Positions 11,297 to 21,614 of a stretch of 64,000 bases of DNA are shown here, in pieces. The DNA comes from Atriophallophorus winterbourni (Eukaryota > Platyhelminthes > Trematoda > Plagiorchiida > Microphallidae): NCBI GenBank assembly GCA_013407085.1, contig JACCGJ010020592.1, positions 1 to 64,000 of the forward strand, in the 5' to 3' direction. The position numbers and the translations under genes were made by a program. Each line of letters starts with the position of its first letter. Position 1 is the stretch's first letter. The notes below the pieces were generated by a model. It did not search any database, had not been told where the DNA came from, and saw only the letters and a list, made by a program, of their open reading frames with translations.

Positions 11297-11310
11297 ATAA
11301 CGAGGGATCG
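11297..11310. repeat. Target-site duplication, right copy
   Basis: Right-hand copy of 10,734-10,747, directly after the ATG-repeat tail. Confidence 0.85.
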
Positions 11311-11342
11311 CGTACGAAATCAGATAAGATGTATGTGTGTAT

Positions 11343-11430
11343 GATATCCCAAGTCTGATCTATGCAAGGTGCCGCACAGTCATACACTGCACGCGTGCTA
11401 AGATATTGTCATGTCGCCAAGGCATAGAAA
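11343..11430 (-). repeat. SINE-like repeat, degenerate truncated copy
   Basis: Recognisable by TGATCTATGCAAGGTGCCGCACAGTCA and GCTAAGATATTGTCATG. It is more diverged than the others. Confidence 0.55.
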
Positions 11431-11729
11431 ATGACAGTATGATGTCATATGCGTGCATGGCTCAGGTAGTGATGTAAACTCGATTTGGCCTTAATTGGTA
11501 ACAGGAATCCATTGACCGTGGTTGACAAGTGTTATATTCGTAAGCTAAAGTCAAAGAATGTTAGTTCTGCCAAGCCCAATCGAAAACCTGGCATGTCATC
11601 GCGGCAAACTCGAGCACGTGTTATTCCAAACCCAGACCGGGTAGTTTTCGGACAGTTTCCTACGGAAAGGTCAGCCTTTAAGGGCTGAAAGCAACTTGGG
11701 TCTTCTCAGGTTTTTCGACTTTTCTGATG

Positions 11730-13867
11730 TTAACCCTTTCAGGACGGATGTAACCTTTTGGTTACATGAACTTCGCAAGTCATTTTAAGCTAATTCTAAC
11801 TGAATTTTCCGAATTTTTTTTGCACAGCGGCATACAGAATTTTGTCAACTGCAGGGTGGTTTTCTTCTTTGTTCGCAATAATCATTGACTTGTCCACAGT
11901 GAAAGAGAAAGTATGTGCTAGTACGGGTTTCGAACGTATCCTCACAATTCGCAGTTTTGTGAGCGGAATAAAAATCGTGTGAAAGTCTCAGTTATTATAA
12001 ATTTTGTTCCAGTATAAACTTAGTCATGCCTACAGAGACATTATGTAAAAAAATTGGAATAAATCAGAAAATGTTTGAAATGCGTTGCGTTTAAATAGAT
12101 GTAACCTTTATGTTACATCCGGCAGAAGTCACCAAAATTGTACAGGCCTGTTGGAAGTGTCTCACGACCGTGTAGCGCTCTTTGTTTCCATTGCAGATCG
12201 CACGATCGATAACTGCGGACACTTACTCATACGCCCACGACCCAGATTTCCTTTTTTAAGTTGATGTTCGACAATTCGGCATTCGAGACAATGGTTTACC
12301 AAACCAAAATTTATGCAATTCAGACCGCTGGGAAAGAGTTGCGAATTGACAATACGGATATGAGAACTTTCGTGGGGATCACACTCCTAACTGGTATAAT
12401 CAAAGTTCCTAGTTATCGAACTTACTGGAAAAAAGGCTTAAGCCTCAAAGCAGTTTCGAGTAATATGAGTCGAAACAGATATGAGGAGATAAAGCGCTAT
12501 CTTCACTTTAATGATAACATTTTGCAGAAGGAAAATGGCAACAAAGATGACAAACTATTCAAAATTCGACCAATTATGGATTCCATCAAATCGAACTCTC
12601 AGAAACTTCCACAAGAAGAACATCAAGCCGTGGATGAACAAATCATTCCTACCAAAGCGCATATCTCCTCAAAGCAATACAATCCAAGAAAGCCACATAA
12701 ATGGGGGTATAAAGTCATATCTAGAGCATGATCGAGTGGCCTTATTTATGACTTCGAGATTTATACGGGGAAGGATCGGAAGAAGGAAGATGTCGAAGTT
12801 GGAGTGTCATCAACCTCGGCACTTCGGCTTGCTGAAGGTATGCCCAAGCACAAGAACTACAAGTTATTTTATGATAACTGGTTCTCTTCATTGGGCTTAT
12901 CAAGGAAGCTACAGGAATCTGGTATTCTCAATGTGTCTACCGTCAGGGTGAACAGGCTGAAAAGATGTATACTGAAGAATGATAAACTGCTACAAAAAGA
13001 TGGGAGAGGAAGTTACGACTTCAGAGTTGAAATCAATAGTAATATAATAGCTGTGAAGTGGTTTGACAACAAACCAATTCACCTAATTTCTTCATGTGCG
13101 GCAATAGAACCGGCTGATACAGTGATGAGATGGGATCGAAAACAGAAGTCATATGTAAAAGTTGGTAGACCTTTCGTTGTAAAAGAATATAACAAATTCA
13201 TGAGGAGAGTCGATTTGTGCAATATGTTGATCGAACTTTATCGTACCGATTTCAAGTCGAAGAAATGGTACATGAGGATTTTTTCCATCTCTTAGATCTG
13301 AGTGTGGTAAATGCTTGGTTGTTATACCGAAGGACCTGTGATTTCATGAGTTCATCAGGAATGTCTCTCTGACTTCAAAGAAGACATAGCAATCGCTCTA
13401 ATGACTCCGCCCGTAACTCCAAGAGGAAGGCCAAGGTCTACAACAGACATGCAGCAACCCGCACAGAAGATGAAGAAAATCTCTTGCCCAGTGAATTCAG
13501 TCCGTTTCGACAACGTTGAACATTTTCCGCTCATCTCGAAAACCCGGAAGAGATGCAAGCACTGTGTAAAAGGATTGACTAAAGTGAGGTGTCAAAAATG
13601 CGATGTAGCTCTGTGTCTGACCTACGACAAAACATGTTATAGAGGCTATCACACAAAAGTACAATGCAGTGCCATAAGGAAATGACGCCTGAAAACTGCT
13701 GACTTCTGCCAGATGTAACCAATTGGTTACATTTTGCTATTTTCTCAATTATGTGAATATCACAAACTTTTTATATTATTTGTGTTATTTCACCCCTGGG
13801 CAACTAGTTTCCGAAGAAAAAATATTTTATTTCGGGTTAGAAAATAATTCAGGCATGAAAGGGTTAA
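11730..13867 (+). mobile_element. piggyBac-family DNA transposon, both ends present
   Basis: The element is bounded by TTAA at 11,730-11,733 and 13,864-13,867, the target site and duplication used by piggyBac transposases. Directly inside, both ends begin CCCTTTCA when read inwards. ATGTAAC-x-GTTACAT palindromes lie near the left end (11,748-11,767), at 12,099-12,119 and at 13,713-13,733. The last two sit in longer inverted repeats that share GACTTCTGCC. It encodes one broken transposase. Length is about 2.13 kb, within the usual range for the family. Confidence 0.9.
12249..13685 (+). pseudogene. piggyBac transposase (DDE_Tnp_1_7), broken
   Basis: Cut-and-paste transposase relic. The first ATG is at 12,264, but the frame opens slightly upstream, and the acidic N-terminus of family members is not visible. 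Catalytic aspartates are seen in AVDEQI (about 12,630), FYDNWFSS (about 12,870) and WFDNKPIHL (about 13,062). These are followed by EYNKFMRRVDLCN, then a C-terminal cysteine-rich finger (RCKHC...RCQKCDVALC...CYRGYH, about 13,550-13,660). A TGA at 12,729-12,731 interrupts an otherwise continuous frame. Two single-base frame changes lie near 13,282 and 13,360. All three aspartates survive, so inactivation is probably recent. Confidence 0.88.
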
Positions 13868-14710
13868 ATCTACATTCTTCCACACACGGAGTATGTCGCA
13901 CAGGAAGAAAAAATATTCATTTTTTGGGAAATCCATAGCACAGAGTGGAAATTCTGATTTTTAATGCCTCAGGATTGTAAAAATGTATTCAGCCCAATAC
14001 AGACGAAAACGAGGAGCAAATATTTTTTATTTGGAAACTTTCCACGCAAACAACCCAACCCTGACTACATTTATTCCACCTCTCGCACAACACACATGTT
14101 CGTGAACTTTTGCTCATAAGATATCACGAGCAGAGCAGATTGAAATGACTCGAAAGGCAGCGTTTGTTTGCACTGCACGGCTGTTGCACAGTTTACTCAT
14201 ACAAGTCGCATCTGATATCACTGATGTTCTTGAGAACCAAACTTGAGGCCTACATGGTCAAGTGCGTTTTAGCGATTGATTGACAATCTTTGATATGCTA
14301 TGACATTCGTTATTTACCATCCAACACTTTGTAGGTCTTGTAAAGGAAAGCGTTTCATCTGAAGCACATCTACAAATAAATCTATGAAGACATGACACCA
14401 CACGCTGACGGATATCAGAAAACGATGACTATGGTTAAAAAACACAGCCATGAAGGTGGATAAATATGGGTGCCGATGCACAACCAATGCGTAGCCAAGT
14501 TAACTGAGCTATGGGTTAATTGTGTGAGGCACATGTTAGGGTCGTAAGGATGCACATTGAAAATTAGTTGTCCCTAATTTCTGGCAATGCCCTTTTGTAA
14601 AGAGTAATGAGAATAACAGGGCAGAGGCGTGAAGTGCATTAGCAAAGAGTAAAAATCACGAGCTCTCGGGCGACAGACAGACAGAGAATTGCATGAGAAC
14701 AGTGTCTGAT
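13868..14710. other. No feature recognised
   Basis: I recognise no frame or repeat here. Confidence 0.5.
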
Positions 14711-14998
14711 TAACCTTGTACGTTGGCAAGTGAAGTGGCGAGGAAAGCTTGTTATGATGTGTGACCGTAAAAGCCACAAGGACGCTGCATTGCCGATGAG
14801 GCTCTAATCATTTACAACACTTGCTTGAATGCATCTTTGATCCGAGGTGTATGCACCTCATACCAGTGTCTGTGCATAATCTTCTACTAGCAGTTTGGGT
14901 CACACCCTTCCCCATAGTTTTACCATTTTAACCTGCCGTGGTTCTGTGATATTTAGACACTTGATGCCAATGTAATGCTGTCCACGATGGTGACGATG
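14711..14998 (+). repeat. RTE-like LINE 3' UTR, diverged solo copy
   Basis: This aligns with 21,613-21,910 from AACCTTGTA.GTTG.CAAG through GCTTGTTATGATG, GAGGTGTA.GCACCTC and the T-rich stretch to a CGATGGTGACGATG tail. It is a 5'-truncated insertion containing only the 3' UTR, older than the copy at 11.0-11.3 kb. Confidence 0.75.
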
Positions 14999-15187
14999 CA
15001 TGTGAACGGATCGAGCGACAACAGTTTCGGGAACATGAGTAGATGGACGTTAGCCGCTAGTGAATTCGATGCAATGCGTCAAGAGCCCACGGGCACAAAA
15101 TCGCTGGACAAATCAGATTATGGTGACAACCGGGAGAGAAGGAAATTGCTGTGATTTGCCTGTTTAATTCTGCGTAATAAACCAAAT

Positions 15188-15422
15188 ATGGTATGATATG
15201 GTATGAAAGCACAAGCCTGATCCAGGCAAAGTGCTGCACAGTCAGAGACTATACGTGGGCTAAGATGCTGTCAGGTTGCCCAGGCCTAGACAGATATGAG
15301 GGGTGAAATAGAAGTGATAGTGAGAGTCCAGCGTGTTTCAGCATGCAGCTCACTACCGTTGGCCAATCAATTTAGCACGATGCTAGCCGTACAGCACAGA
15401 AATGCTGAACGATTGCACATCT
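15188..15422 (-). repeat. SINE-like repeat, long form
   Basis: Minus-strand copy including the 5' half (AGCACAGAAATGCTGAACGATTGCAC and GCTCACTACCGTTGGCCAATCAA on the plus strand). Its tail is ATGGTATGATATGGTATG at 15,188-15,205. Confidence 0.75.
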
Positions 15423-15429
15423 GTGCTTC

Positions 15430-15600
15430 GCGGCATACCCGATTGCGGGAAAGGCTTCGGGAGTGAACCCTGAGGAAAAATCCCTGCAGCCTTGCAGGTT
15501 GCACCTGGTCGTGCAAAAGCCAGAGAGACGCACTCGAACAATCGCCGAGGCACTTCAAGAGAGGCGCAAGAACCCTCAAAATCGTCACCGGCTCTCGCGA
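15430..15600 (+). repeat. GC-rich interspersed repeat, copy 2
   Basis: Homologous to 5,968-6,180 but lacking about 50 bp between the GAGGAAAAA and GCCTTGCAGG blocks. It starts directly at the 5' end of the neighbouring SINE-like copy. Confidence 0.6.
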
Positions 15601-15702
15601 AGGGAAAAAATAAACCCAATAACCAATTCACAATCCTTTGTGTTGTGAGATATGTGGGTGAATTTAAGTGACGTTGGAAAGGTTTACTGACACTCAATCC
15701 CT

Positions 15703-16252
15703 AGACATTTAAACACCAAGTCACTTAATCCCCAGTAAATTAATCTTCAGTCACTTAATCCCCAGTTTGTTTTGGTAAAAGACAGTAAATTGCTGGTGGC
15801 GTGACGCCTTCAGCATATTGAAAATGTATAACTGGTAGAAAAGCGAAGGTACAACCTTGAACATCCCATCAGCAAACTACATCTTGAAAACAGACAGTGC
15901 ACCAACCAGACTTCGATCACCGAAGATAAAAAATCTTGCATCGTCACTATGGTCTTTAGAATCATACAGCAATTAATCTGTGTATATATTTGGAACATCA
16001 AACATGGCGTCACTTGGGGGAGGGACGGGAGTGTGCATGTTGGGTCTTTCCTTCTTATGTAGTTTTGATGCTTGTTGAGTGTCCACGAGATAGCACATTT
16101 TAGCGGTAATGTCATTAGTGTGCCTAATGACAGACCAGATGTGAACGAAATCCGTGATAGAGGGGGTTGCATTGTTCATAAGTTATCAAACTGGGGATTA
16201 AGTGACTGAAGATTAATTGACTGCAGATGAAGTGACTTGGTGATTAAATGTC
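15703..16252. mobile_element. Inverted-arm element (MITE-like)
   Basis: The arms 15,703-15,769 and 16,187-16,252 are inverted repeats of about 67 bp that align over their full length with few mismatches. Each arm is itself built of degenerate 14-16 bp units around CACTTAATCCCCAGT. More units continue to about 16,283. The 417-bp interior has no recognised coding sequence. I infer a non-autonomous DNA transposon, but I cannot assign a superfamily or find its target-site duplication. Confidence 0.65.
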
Positions 16253-16477
16253 GGCGATTAAGTGTCTGGCGATTAAGTGACCGGCCAGCCAGACCTGTGT
16301 TAAATTGAGACACAATTGGCAAGTGGGCGGAAAACGCGGGGAGTGACATGGTTAGCGTTGAATCGAATGTTTTCGAAGCCTGTGTAAACAAGGTACTATA
16401 CGAGTGAATTTATGCACGATCCAGGGAAAGTGCCGCACACTCGTACACTACATGTAAGATAAGATACTGTCAGGTTG
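16162..16477. repeat. 316-bp direct repeat flanking gypsy A, left copy
   Basis: This copy and 23,896-24,211 differ at about three positions. It holds the right arm of the inverted-arm element, unique sequence, and the start of an antisense SINE-like copy that is cut by the gypsy element at TGTCAGGTTG. It does not look like an LTR: no TG...CA ends, no primer-binding site after it, and it contains pieces of other repeats. Confidence 0.88.
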
Positions 16478-16688
16478 TGTCGTATTATTTTCCATACCTT
16501 TCATTCTTTATAAACACACACGTATATTAAACATATTGTACTGCTTTAATCCATTAACAGTTCTCTTTTCTCGTTACAGTCTATATGCCCAAATCTATAG
16601 TTGATTAAAGCCTTTCTATCAGGCGTTATCTTCTCAATCGTTTGGAAGTATCATTCACTCTATCTCTTTACAATTTAATCAACTATAA

Positions 16689-18083
16689 ATGGATCGTTTA
16701 CTCAGACGTGATCGCTTGGACGCCGATCCGAACGCTTCAAACGCTGCCGACTCCTGGGAGCATTGGTTTCACACATTCAGCAATTTTCTTGAAATCATAG
16801 AATCGCACAAACCAGACAAACTCAAAACTTTGATTCATTTTCTGTCGCCTTCTGTGTACAAACTTATATCTCAATGCACAACATATGAATCGGCCGTAGC
16901 CACTCTTCAGTCCCTATACGTGCAACCAAAAAACGAAGTGTTCGCACGACATGTTTTGGCGACCTGCAAACAAGCACAAACCGAAAACCTCGACCAGTTT
17001 GTTCAGAGATTGCACACATTCGCTAAAGACTGTAATTTCAAATCCGTGAGCGCAACTGAAAACCAAAATGATGCAACACGTGATGCGTTTATTTCTGGAT
17101 TGCTATCAAATCCTATCAGGCAACGTTTGCTGGAACATAAATGTCTCGATCTACAGACAGCTTTCGATCAAGCAAAGTAGTTGGACTTGGCTCAGCGACA
17201 GTCTAATTCATATGCATCGTCAGCTCCTGTCATTACTTGCAAAGCATCTCCCAAGGAAACCATAGACCTCGATACCTCTAAGTCGGATACAACCTTGGCA
17301 ACTGCTCACTCAAGGCTTCCAGGCAATTGTTTCTTCTGTGGATATGATCGACATCCACGTCACAAATGCCCTGCTAGAGAAGCCGTTTGTAAGGGACATT
17401 TCATCAAAGTTTGTCGTTCTACCAATTTTGTCAAACACAATGCTCCTGCTTGCGCATTTCTTGCATCAGCCATTGCCACAGCTGCCGTGCCAACCAGTTT
17501 AAAGAAAGCAATTACTAAAATCCGTGTCAATGGTATAACGCTCCATGCCCTGGTTGACACCGGAAGTTCTGAAAGTTATGTCTCTGAAGAAATCATACGT
17601 GAACACAAATGGCCGGTACTAGAGTCTAAAAATCAAATCGTTCTGGCTTCTACATCAATGACAAGTAGTACCAAAGGTCACTGTTTCGTTTCCATTATCC
17701 ATAAAAACAATTCTTATGATAATGTTAAACTATCTATTCTTCCTGACCTTTGTGCTGACGTATTATTAGGTCATGACTTCCTTCAACGGCATCAGATGGT
17801 AGAAATTCCTTTCGAGGGGATTCAACCCCCTTTTTCCTTGTGTGGCCTCTCTGTTGCCACTCTACCACCGATTCCACTTTTTGTTCATCTCGACCCATCA
17901 TGTCGGCCAATATCCACTAAATCGAGGCGACATAGTCACAGTGACGAACTATTCATCCAGACTGAAGTTAACAAGTTGCTGAAAGATGGCATAATTGAAC
18001 CATCTCAGTCACCCTGGCGAGCACAGGTTTTGATCACAACTAACGAACGCCATAAAAAACGCATGGTTGTTGATTACAGCCAA
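16689..18083 (+). pseudogene. gypsy A Gag-protease-RT, first part
   Basis: Polyprotein starting MDRLLRRDRLD. Gag covers about residues 1-250, with a zinc knuckle CFFCGYDRHPRHKC and a second knuckle that has lost its first cysteine (KGHFIKVC). The protease follows with LVDTGSSESYVSEE (about 17,551-17,592), and the RT begins with KLLKDGIIEPS and RMVVDYSQ. A TAG at 17,178-17,180 sits in frame between the Gag core and the knuckle; the frame is open on both sides. The frame is cut after codon 18,081-18,083 by the LINE insertion and resumes in phase at 21,927. With the TAG and the insertion it cannot give an intact polyprotein. Confidence 0.85.
18076..18083. repeat. Target-site duplication of the RTE-like LINE, left
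   Basis: ACAGCCAA, repeated at 21,919-21,926. Removing one copy and the LINE restores the phase of the gypsy A RT frame. Confidence 0.9.
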
Positions 18084-18303
18084 GCCATCGCGCTGAGACT
18101 GGACCTTAACGTGGTGCGATGGTTTGTGTACCTCTATGACCCATTGAGCTATGCTGGGTGGTGCTCTCCGAGCACCTTCAGAGTCACTCATACCAGGAAG
18201 GTCAATGGATAGAGGTCAGACGAACACGGTCTCAACCTAACCCGCTGCCTTGTGGGTCAGGCTTTTTAGCCAAAGGCTTTGGTCGAGAACCCTAATTGTT
18301 CTC

Positions 18304-18340
18304 CTGTCTAGGCATGGGCGACCTGGCAGTATCCCAGCCC
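18304..18340 (+). other. Pseudoknot-capable 5' UTR motif shared with the SINE-like repeat
   Basis: CTGTC-t-AGG can pair with CCTGGCAG, and the loop GGGC can pair with the downstream GCCC, giving an H-type pseudoknot just before the start codon. The SINE-like repeat has the same arrangement with CCTGACAG, so the U-G pair becomes U-A. Pairing was worked out by eye; function is unknown. Confidence 0.45.
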
Positions 18341-18350
18341 GCATACAACC

Positions 18351-21300
18351 ATGACTATTACTACGAAACCCAACTCCATAGTGCATCGGCCGTCGCGCAC
18401 GATAAACAGGGTCGCCTTACCTGCTGCATACAGCAGGGCGGGTAAGCGAAAACAAGCTACTGCTGGCCCTACTCTTCAAACTGTTTCTGACCCTTCCCCT
18501 CCCCCATCCATTCTTAACAATTCTCCGTCTGTCAATCCCAGCTATAGAAAAGACCGCGCTGAACATGTTGGAACATTTTCTGTTCGCGAATCTGCAGATC
18601 ACTTTCTTAAACCACGGACCTCTGCTCACATCGGAGCCATGAATGTCAGGACCTTGAGACAAATAGGCCAGCAAGCTGCACTGGCTCTTACCTTAGATAG
18701 TCTATCTATTGATGTTTGCTGTGTATCGGAAACGCGCTTATATGATCCGTCTATAATTACCGAACTTACTGCCCCAAACCTTTCAACTCGTTACTTTTTG
18801 CGCTGCTCTGGTGATTCTGTAGCTGCCCTTTCAGGACAGGCGGGTGTTGGTATAGTGCTGAATTCGCGTGCCGAATCCTGTCTAATCGATTGGATTCCTT
18901 GTAATAGCAGGATGTGCGCAGTTAGACTAGCCAGTAATATTAGACCAAACTCAAAATCTTCTAATCAGAGATGCTTGTTTATAGTAGCAACTTACGCTCC
19001 AACTAACACCAATTCCGACGACGAGAAGAACGCCTTCTACGACGATCTTCATGCTCTTTTGCGACGTGCGAAAAGCTCCGATATCGTTGTCTTAGCAGGA
19101 GATATGAATGCCAGACTAGGCCGCTTAGATACATCTGAATCACAATTAGGTGGCATGTTTGGTCTTGAAAGCCAACGCACAGATAATGGCGAACGGTTTA
19201 TACAATTCTGTGCACAATCTCGATTATTCATTAGCAGCACCTCCTTTCGTCATAAAAGATGTCAATGTGCCACATGGCGCTCGCCGGATGGAAGCCAACC
19301 TTCGGCCCAAATCGACCATATCGCCATAAGTGCTCGCTGGAGAGGTTGCATTGAGGACTGCCGCTCTTTTTGGAATACCTGCATAGATTCAGATCATGCT
19401 CTTGTGCGATGTAGGTTCTCGTTAAAGTTCTCCGGTACGAAGCCTTCGAATGGGAAACGCATTGTGGTCGAAAAATTCTCTCTGCCTGCAGTTCAAGACA
19501 TTTATAGGACCACCTTGAGTAACTCACTCCCAGTTGCCCAGTATGCAACTACCGATGAAAGGTGGAACAAAATAGCAGGGATTATGCGAGCCGCCGCAAT
19601 AACAGCCTGTGAGACTGCACAACCAACCCAAAAGTCCCACTGGATTTCACAGCGCTCTATAGAAATTCTTCACCAGCGACGCGAAATACCTCATGGTCCT
19701 GGACACAACACAGAGCGTAGACGCGTGAGGAATGAACTTAAACGGAGCCTAAGACTAGACAGAGAAAGGTGGTGGCTAAATAAGGTCGAAGAAATGGAAA
19801 TAGCAAATAATGCGGGTAACGTGCGAAAACTCTTCCAACTTATTCGATCGACTGGGCCTACGAAACAAGGAGTGAGTGAGACTATAGCGGAATTAGACGG
19901 TACTCTTATCACTAATAAGAATCGCCGCCTGTCACGCTGGGCCGAACATTTTGAAGAACAATTCAGCTGGTCGCCTGCAACAGAATCATTCCCTCACTTG
20001 AGGCAGTGTGATCCTTGGCCTGTTAGCGTAGATCCCCCTAATGATTTAGAAATTAAAGCATGTATCGAATCCATGAAACGATTCAAAGCTGCTGGCCCCG
20101 ATGACATACCGCCTGTTTTGTTCAAAGAAGGTGGCCAAGTCCTAATCAGCACATTAGGAGATCTCCTCCGTGAAGTGTGGATGTCAGAATCCGTCCCTCC
20201 GAGTTGGGGCGAATCAGTTATCATACCTATATTTAAAAAAGGTGTGCGAAGCTCATGCTCTAATCACCGTGGGATAAGTCTCACTCCCATCATTACGAGA
20301 TTATTAGCGTCCATATGTCTTCGAAGATTAACATCGCATAGGGAATCACAGATCCGTGAGCAGCAAGCTGGCTTCCGGCCTGGCAGAGGCTGTGTCGACC
20401 ACATTTTTACTCTTCGACGGATATTAGAACTGCGGCACACCTATCGACAGCCGACAATAGCCATCTTTTTAGACTTCAAAGGAGCATTTGATTCAGTCGA
20501 TCGAAATGTCCTGTTTAAGACCTTGCTGTGCAAAGGCGTTCCGCATAAGTATGTCAACATACTACGCGCACTTTATGCTCATACATCCGGATGCGTTAAG
20601 GTTTACAACGAACTTTCTCCCAAATTCAACACTACAAGTGGCGTCCGACAAGGATGTCCGATTTCTCCGTTTTTGTTCAATTTCGTAATTGATGCTATCA
20701 TGGAATTATGCAGCGACGGTGCTCCAGCCTTCGGAGTTCACATAATGCCAGGCGTCAAGCTTCTCGACTTGGATTATGCTGATGACATAGTTCTGCTCTT
20801 CGACTCATACACAGATGCACAGGCGATACTGAACAAGCTATCTAGTATTGTGCCCGCATTTGGAATGCGTTTTGCGCCCTCTAAGTGCAGTGTTCTTCTG
20901 CAGGACATCGACTTATCGAACAACGCTTTATTACTTGACAATCAGGCGCTTGAAATTGTGGATCGTTTTACGTATCTCGGTAGTTGTATCAATAATTCTG
21001 CATCGTTAGATAACGAGGTCTCGGCACGCATTTCTAAAGCGACCGTAGCATTCCGCAACCTAGGTCACCTCTGGCGTCAGAAAGGACTGTCTCTGCTACT
21101 CAAGGGTAGAGTCTATAAAGCGACAGTTCGGGCTGTGTTACTGTATGGGTGCGAAACCTGGACCTTACGTAAAGAACACATTCAGCGTCTCCAAGTATTT
21201 GACAACCGGTGTCTCCGCAGCATTCTAGGAGTTAGCTGTTACAATCGTATGCGCACCGATGCTCTCCGAAATAAGTTGTTTGGTAGTAATGTCGATATAG

Positions 21301-21614
21301 AGAAGCAGATCAACCTGCATAGGTTACGCTGGTTGGGTCACGTTTTACGGATGCCGGACCACCGACTTCCGAAACAGATTCTTTTTGCGACGCCACATCC
21401 TGATTGGCGTAAATCTCGGGGTGGCCAAACCGTCACATGGCATAGGCAGCTAAAAATTCTTACTAGTAACCTTTCCAAAGTAGGCGCAGCGCGTCTTCCA
21501 GGCTGGTGTCCCCGCGATCATATATCGCAATGGTTAGTTACGCTTCAGGATATGTCCCGAAACCGTGTTCAATGGCGGTCTTGCACTAAGCATCTTCTTG
21601 GAGTGTTTGCATAA
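18351..21614 (+). CDS. RTE-like LINE endonuclease-reverse transcriptase, intact
   Basis: A 1087-residue polyprotein that nicks target DNA and copies the element RNA there. The ATG follows the 5' UTR and is supported by the same MTITT start in the copy at 10.75 kb. An APE-type endonuclease occupies about residues 93-355: GAMNVRTLR, CCVSETRL, LAGDMNARLG (about 250), QIDHIAI and SDHALV (about 347). The RT follows with FKAAGPDDIPP, CSNHRGISL, QAGFRPGRGCVDHIF, FLDFKGAFDSVD (about 706), GVRQGCPISPFLFN and LDYADDIVLL (about 808). The C-terminal region has RWLGHVLRMP and GGQTVTWHRQLK. Length is normal for a single-ORF RTE-like element, and all key residues I can check are present. Confidence 0.93.
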   Translation: MTITTKPNSIVHRPSRTINRVALPAAYSRAGKRKQATAGPTLQTVSDPSPPPSILNNSPSVNPSYRKDRAEHVGTFSVRESADHFLKPRTSAHIGAMNVRTLRQIGQQAALALTLDSLSIDVCCVSETRLYDPSIITELTAPNLSTRYFLRCSGDSVAALSGQAGVGIVLNSRAESCLIDWIPCNSRMCAVRLASNIRPNSKSSNQRCLFIVATYAPTNTNSDDEKNAFYDDLHALLRRAKSSDIVVLAGDMNARLGRLDTSESQLGGMFGLESQRTDNGERFIQFCAQSRLFISSTSFRHKRCQCATWRSPDGSQPSAQIDHIAISARWRGCIEDCRSFWNTCIDSDHALVRCRFSLKFSGTKPSNGKRIVVEKFSLPAVQDIYRTTLSNSLPVAQYATTDERWNKIAGIMRAAAITACETAQPTQKSHWISQRSIEILHQRREIPHGPGHNTERRRVRNELKRSLRLDRERWWLNKVEEMEIANNAGNVRKLFQLIRSTGPTKQGVSETIAELDGTLITNKNRRLSRWAEHFEEQFSWSPATESFPHLRQCDPWPVSVDPPNDLEIKACIESMKRFKAAGPDDIPPVLFKEGGQVLISTLGDLLREVWMSESVPPSWGESVIIPIFKKGVRSSCSNHRGISLTPIITRLLASICLRRLTSHRESQIREQQAGFRPGRGCVDHIFTLRRILELRHTYRQPTIAIFLDFKGAFDSVDRNVLFKTLLCKGVPHKYVNILRALYAHTSGCVKVYNELSPKFNTTSGVRQGCPISPFLFNFVIDAIMELCSDGAPAFGVHIMPGVKLLDLDYADDIVLLFDSYTDAQAILNKLSSIVPAFGMRFAPSKCSVLLQDIDLSNNALLLDNQALEIVDRFTYLGSCINNSASLDNEVSARISKATVAFRNLGHLWRQKGLSLLLKGRVYKATVRAVLLYGCETWTLRKEHIQRLQVFDNRCLRSILGVSCYNRMRTDALRNKLFGSNVDIEKQINLHRLRWLGHVLRMPDHRLPKQILFATPHPDWRKSRGGQTVTWHRQLKILTSNLSKVGAARLPGWCPRDHISQWLVTLQDMSRNRVQWRSCTKHLLGVFA

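Noticed and set aside
16187..16283. Regularly spaced GATTAAGTGACT units, CRISPR-like at first glance
   Set aside because: The units are adjacent and degenerate without unique spacers, and they recur as inverted arms in a eukaryotic transposon-rich region.
16162..16477. 5' LTR of gypsy A
   Set aside because: Wrong termini, no primer-binding site after it, and it contains parts of unrelated repeats.
18084..18212. Continuation of the gypsy A frame into 18,212 as a longer Pol variant
   Set aside because: After 18,083 the frame reads through the LINE 5' UTR by chance and stops; the true continuation is at 21,927.
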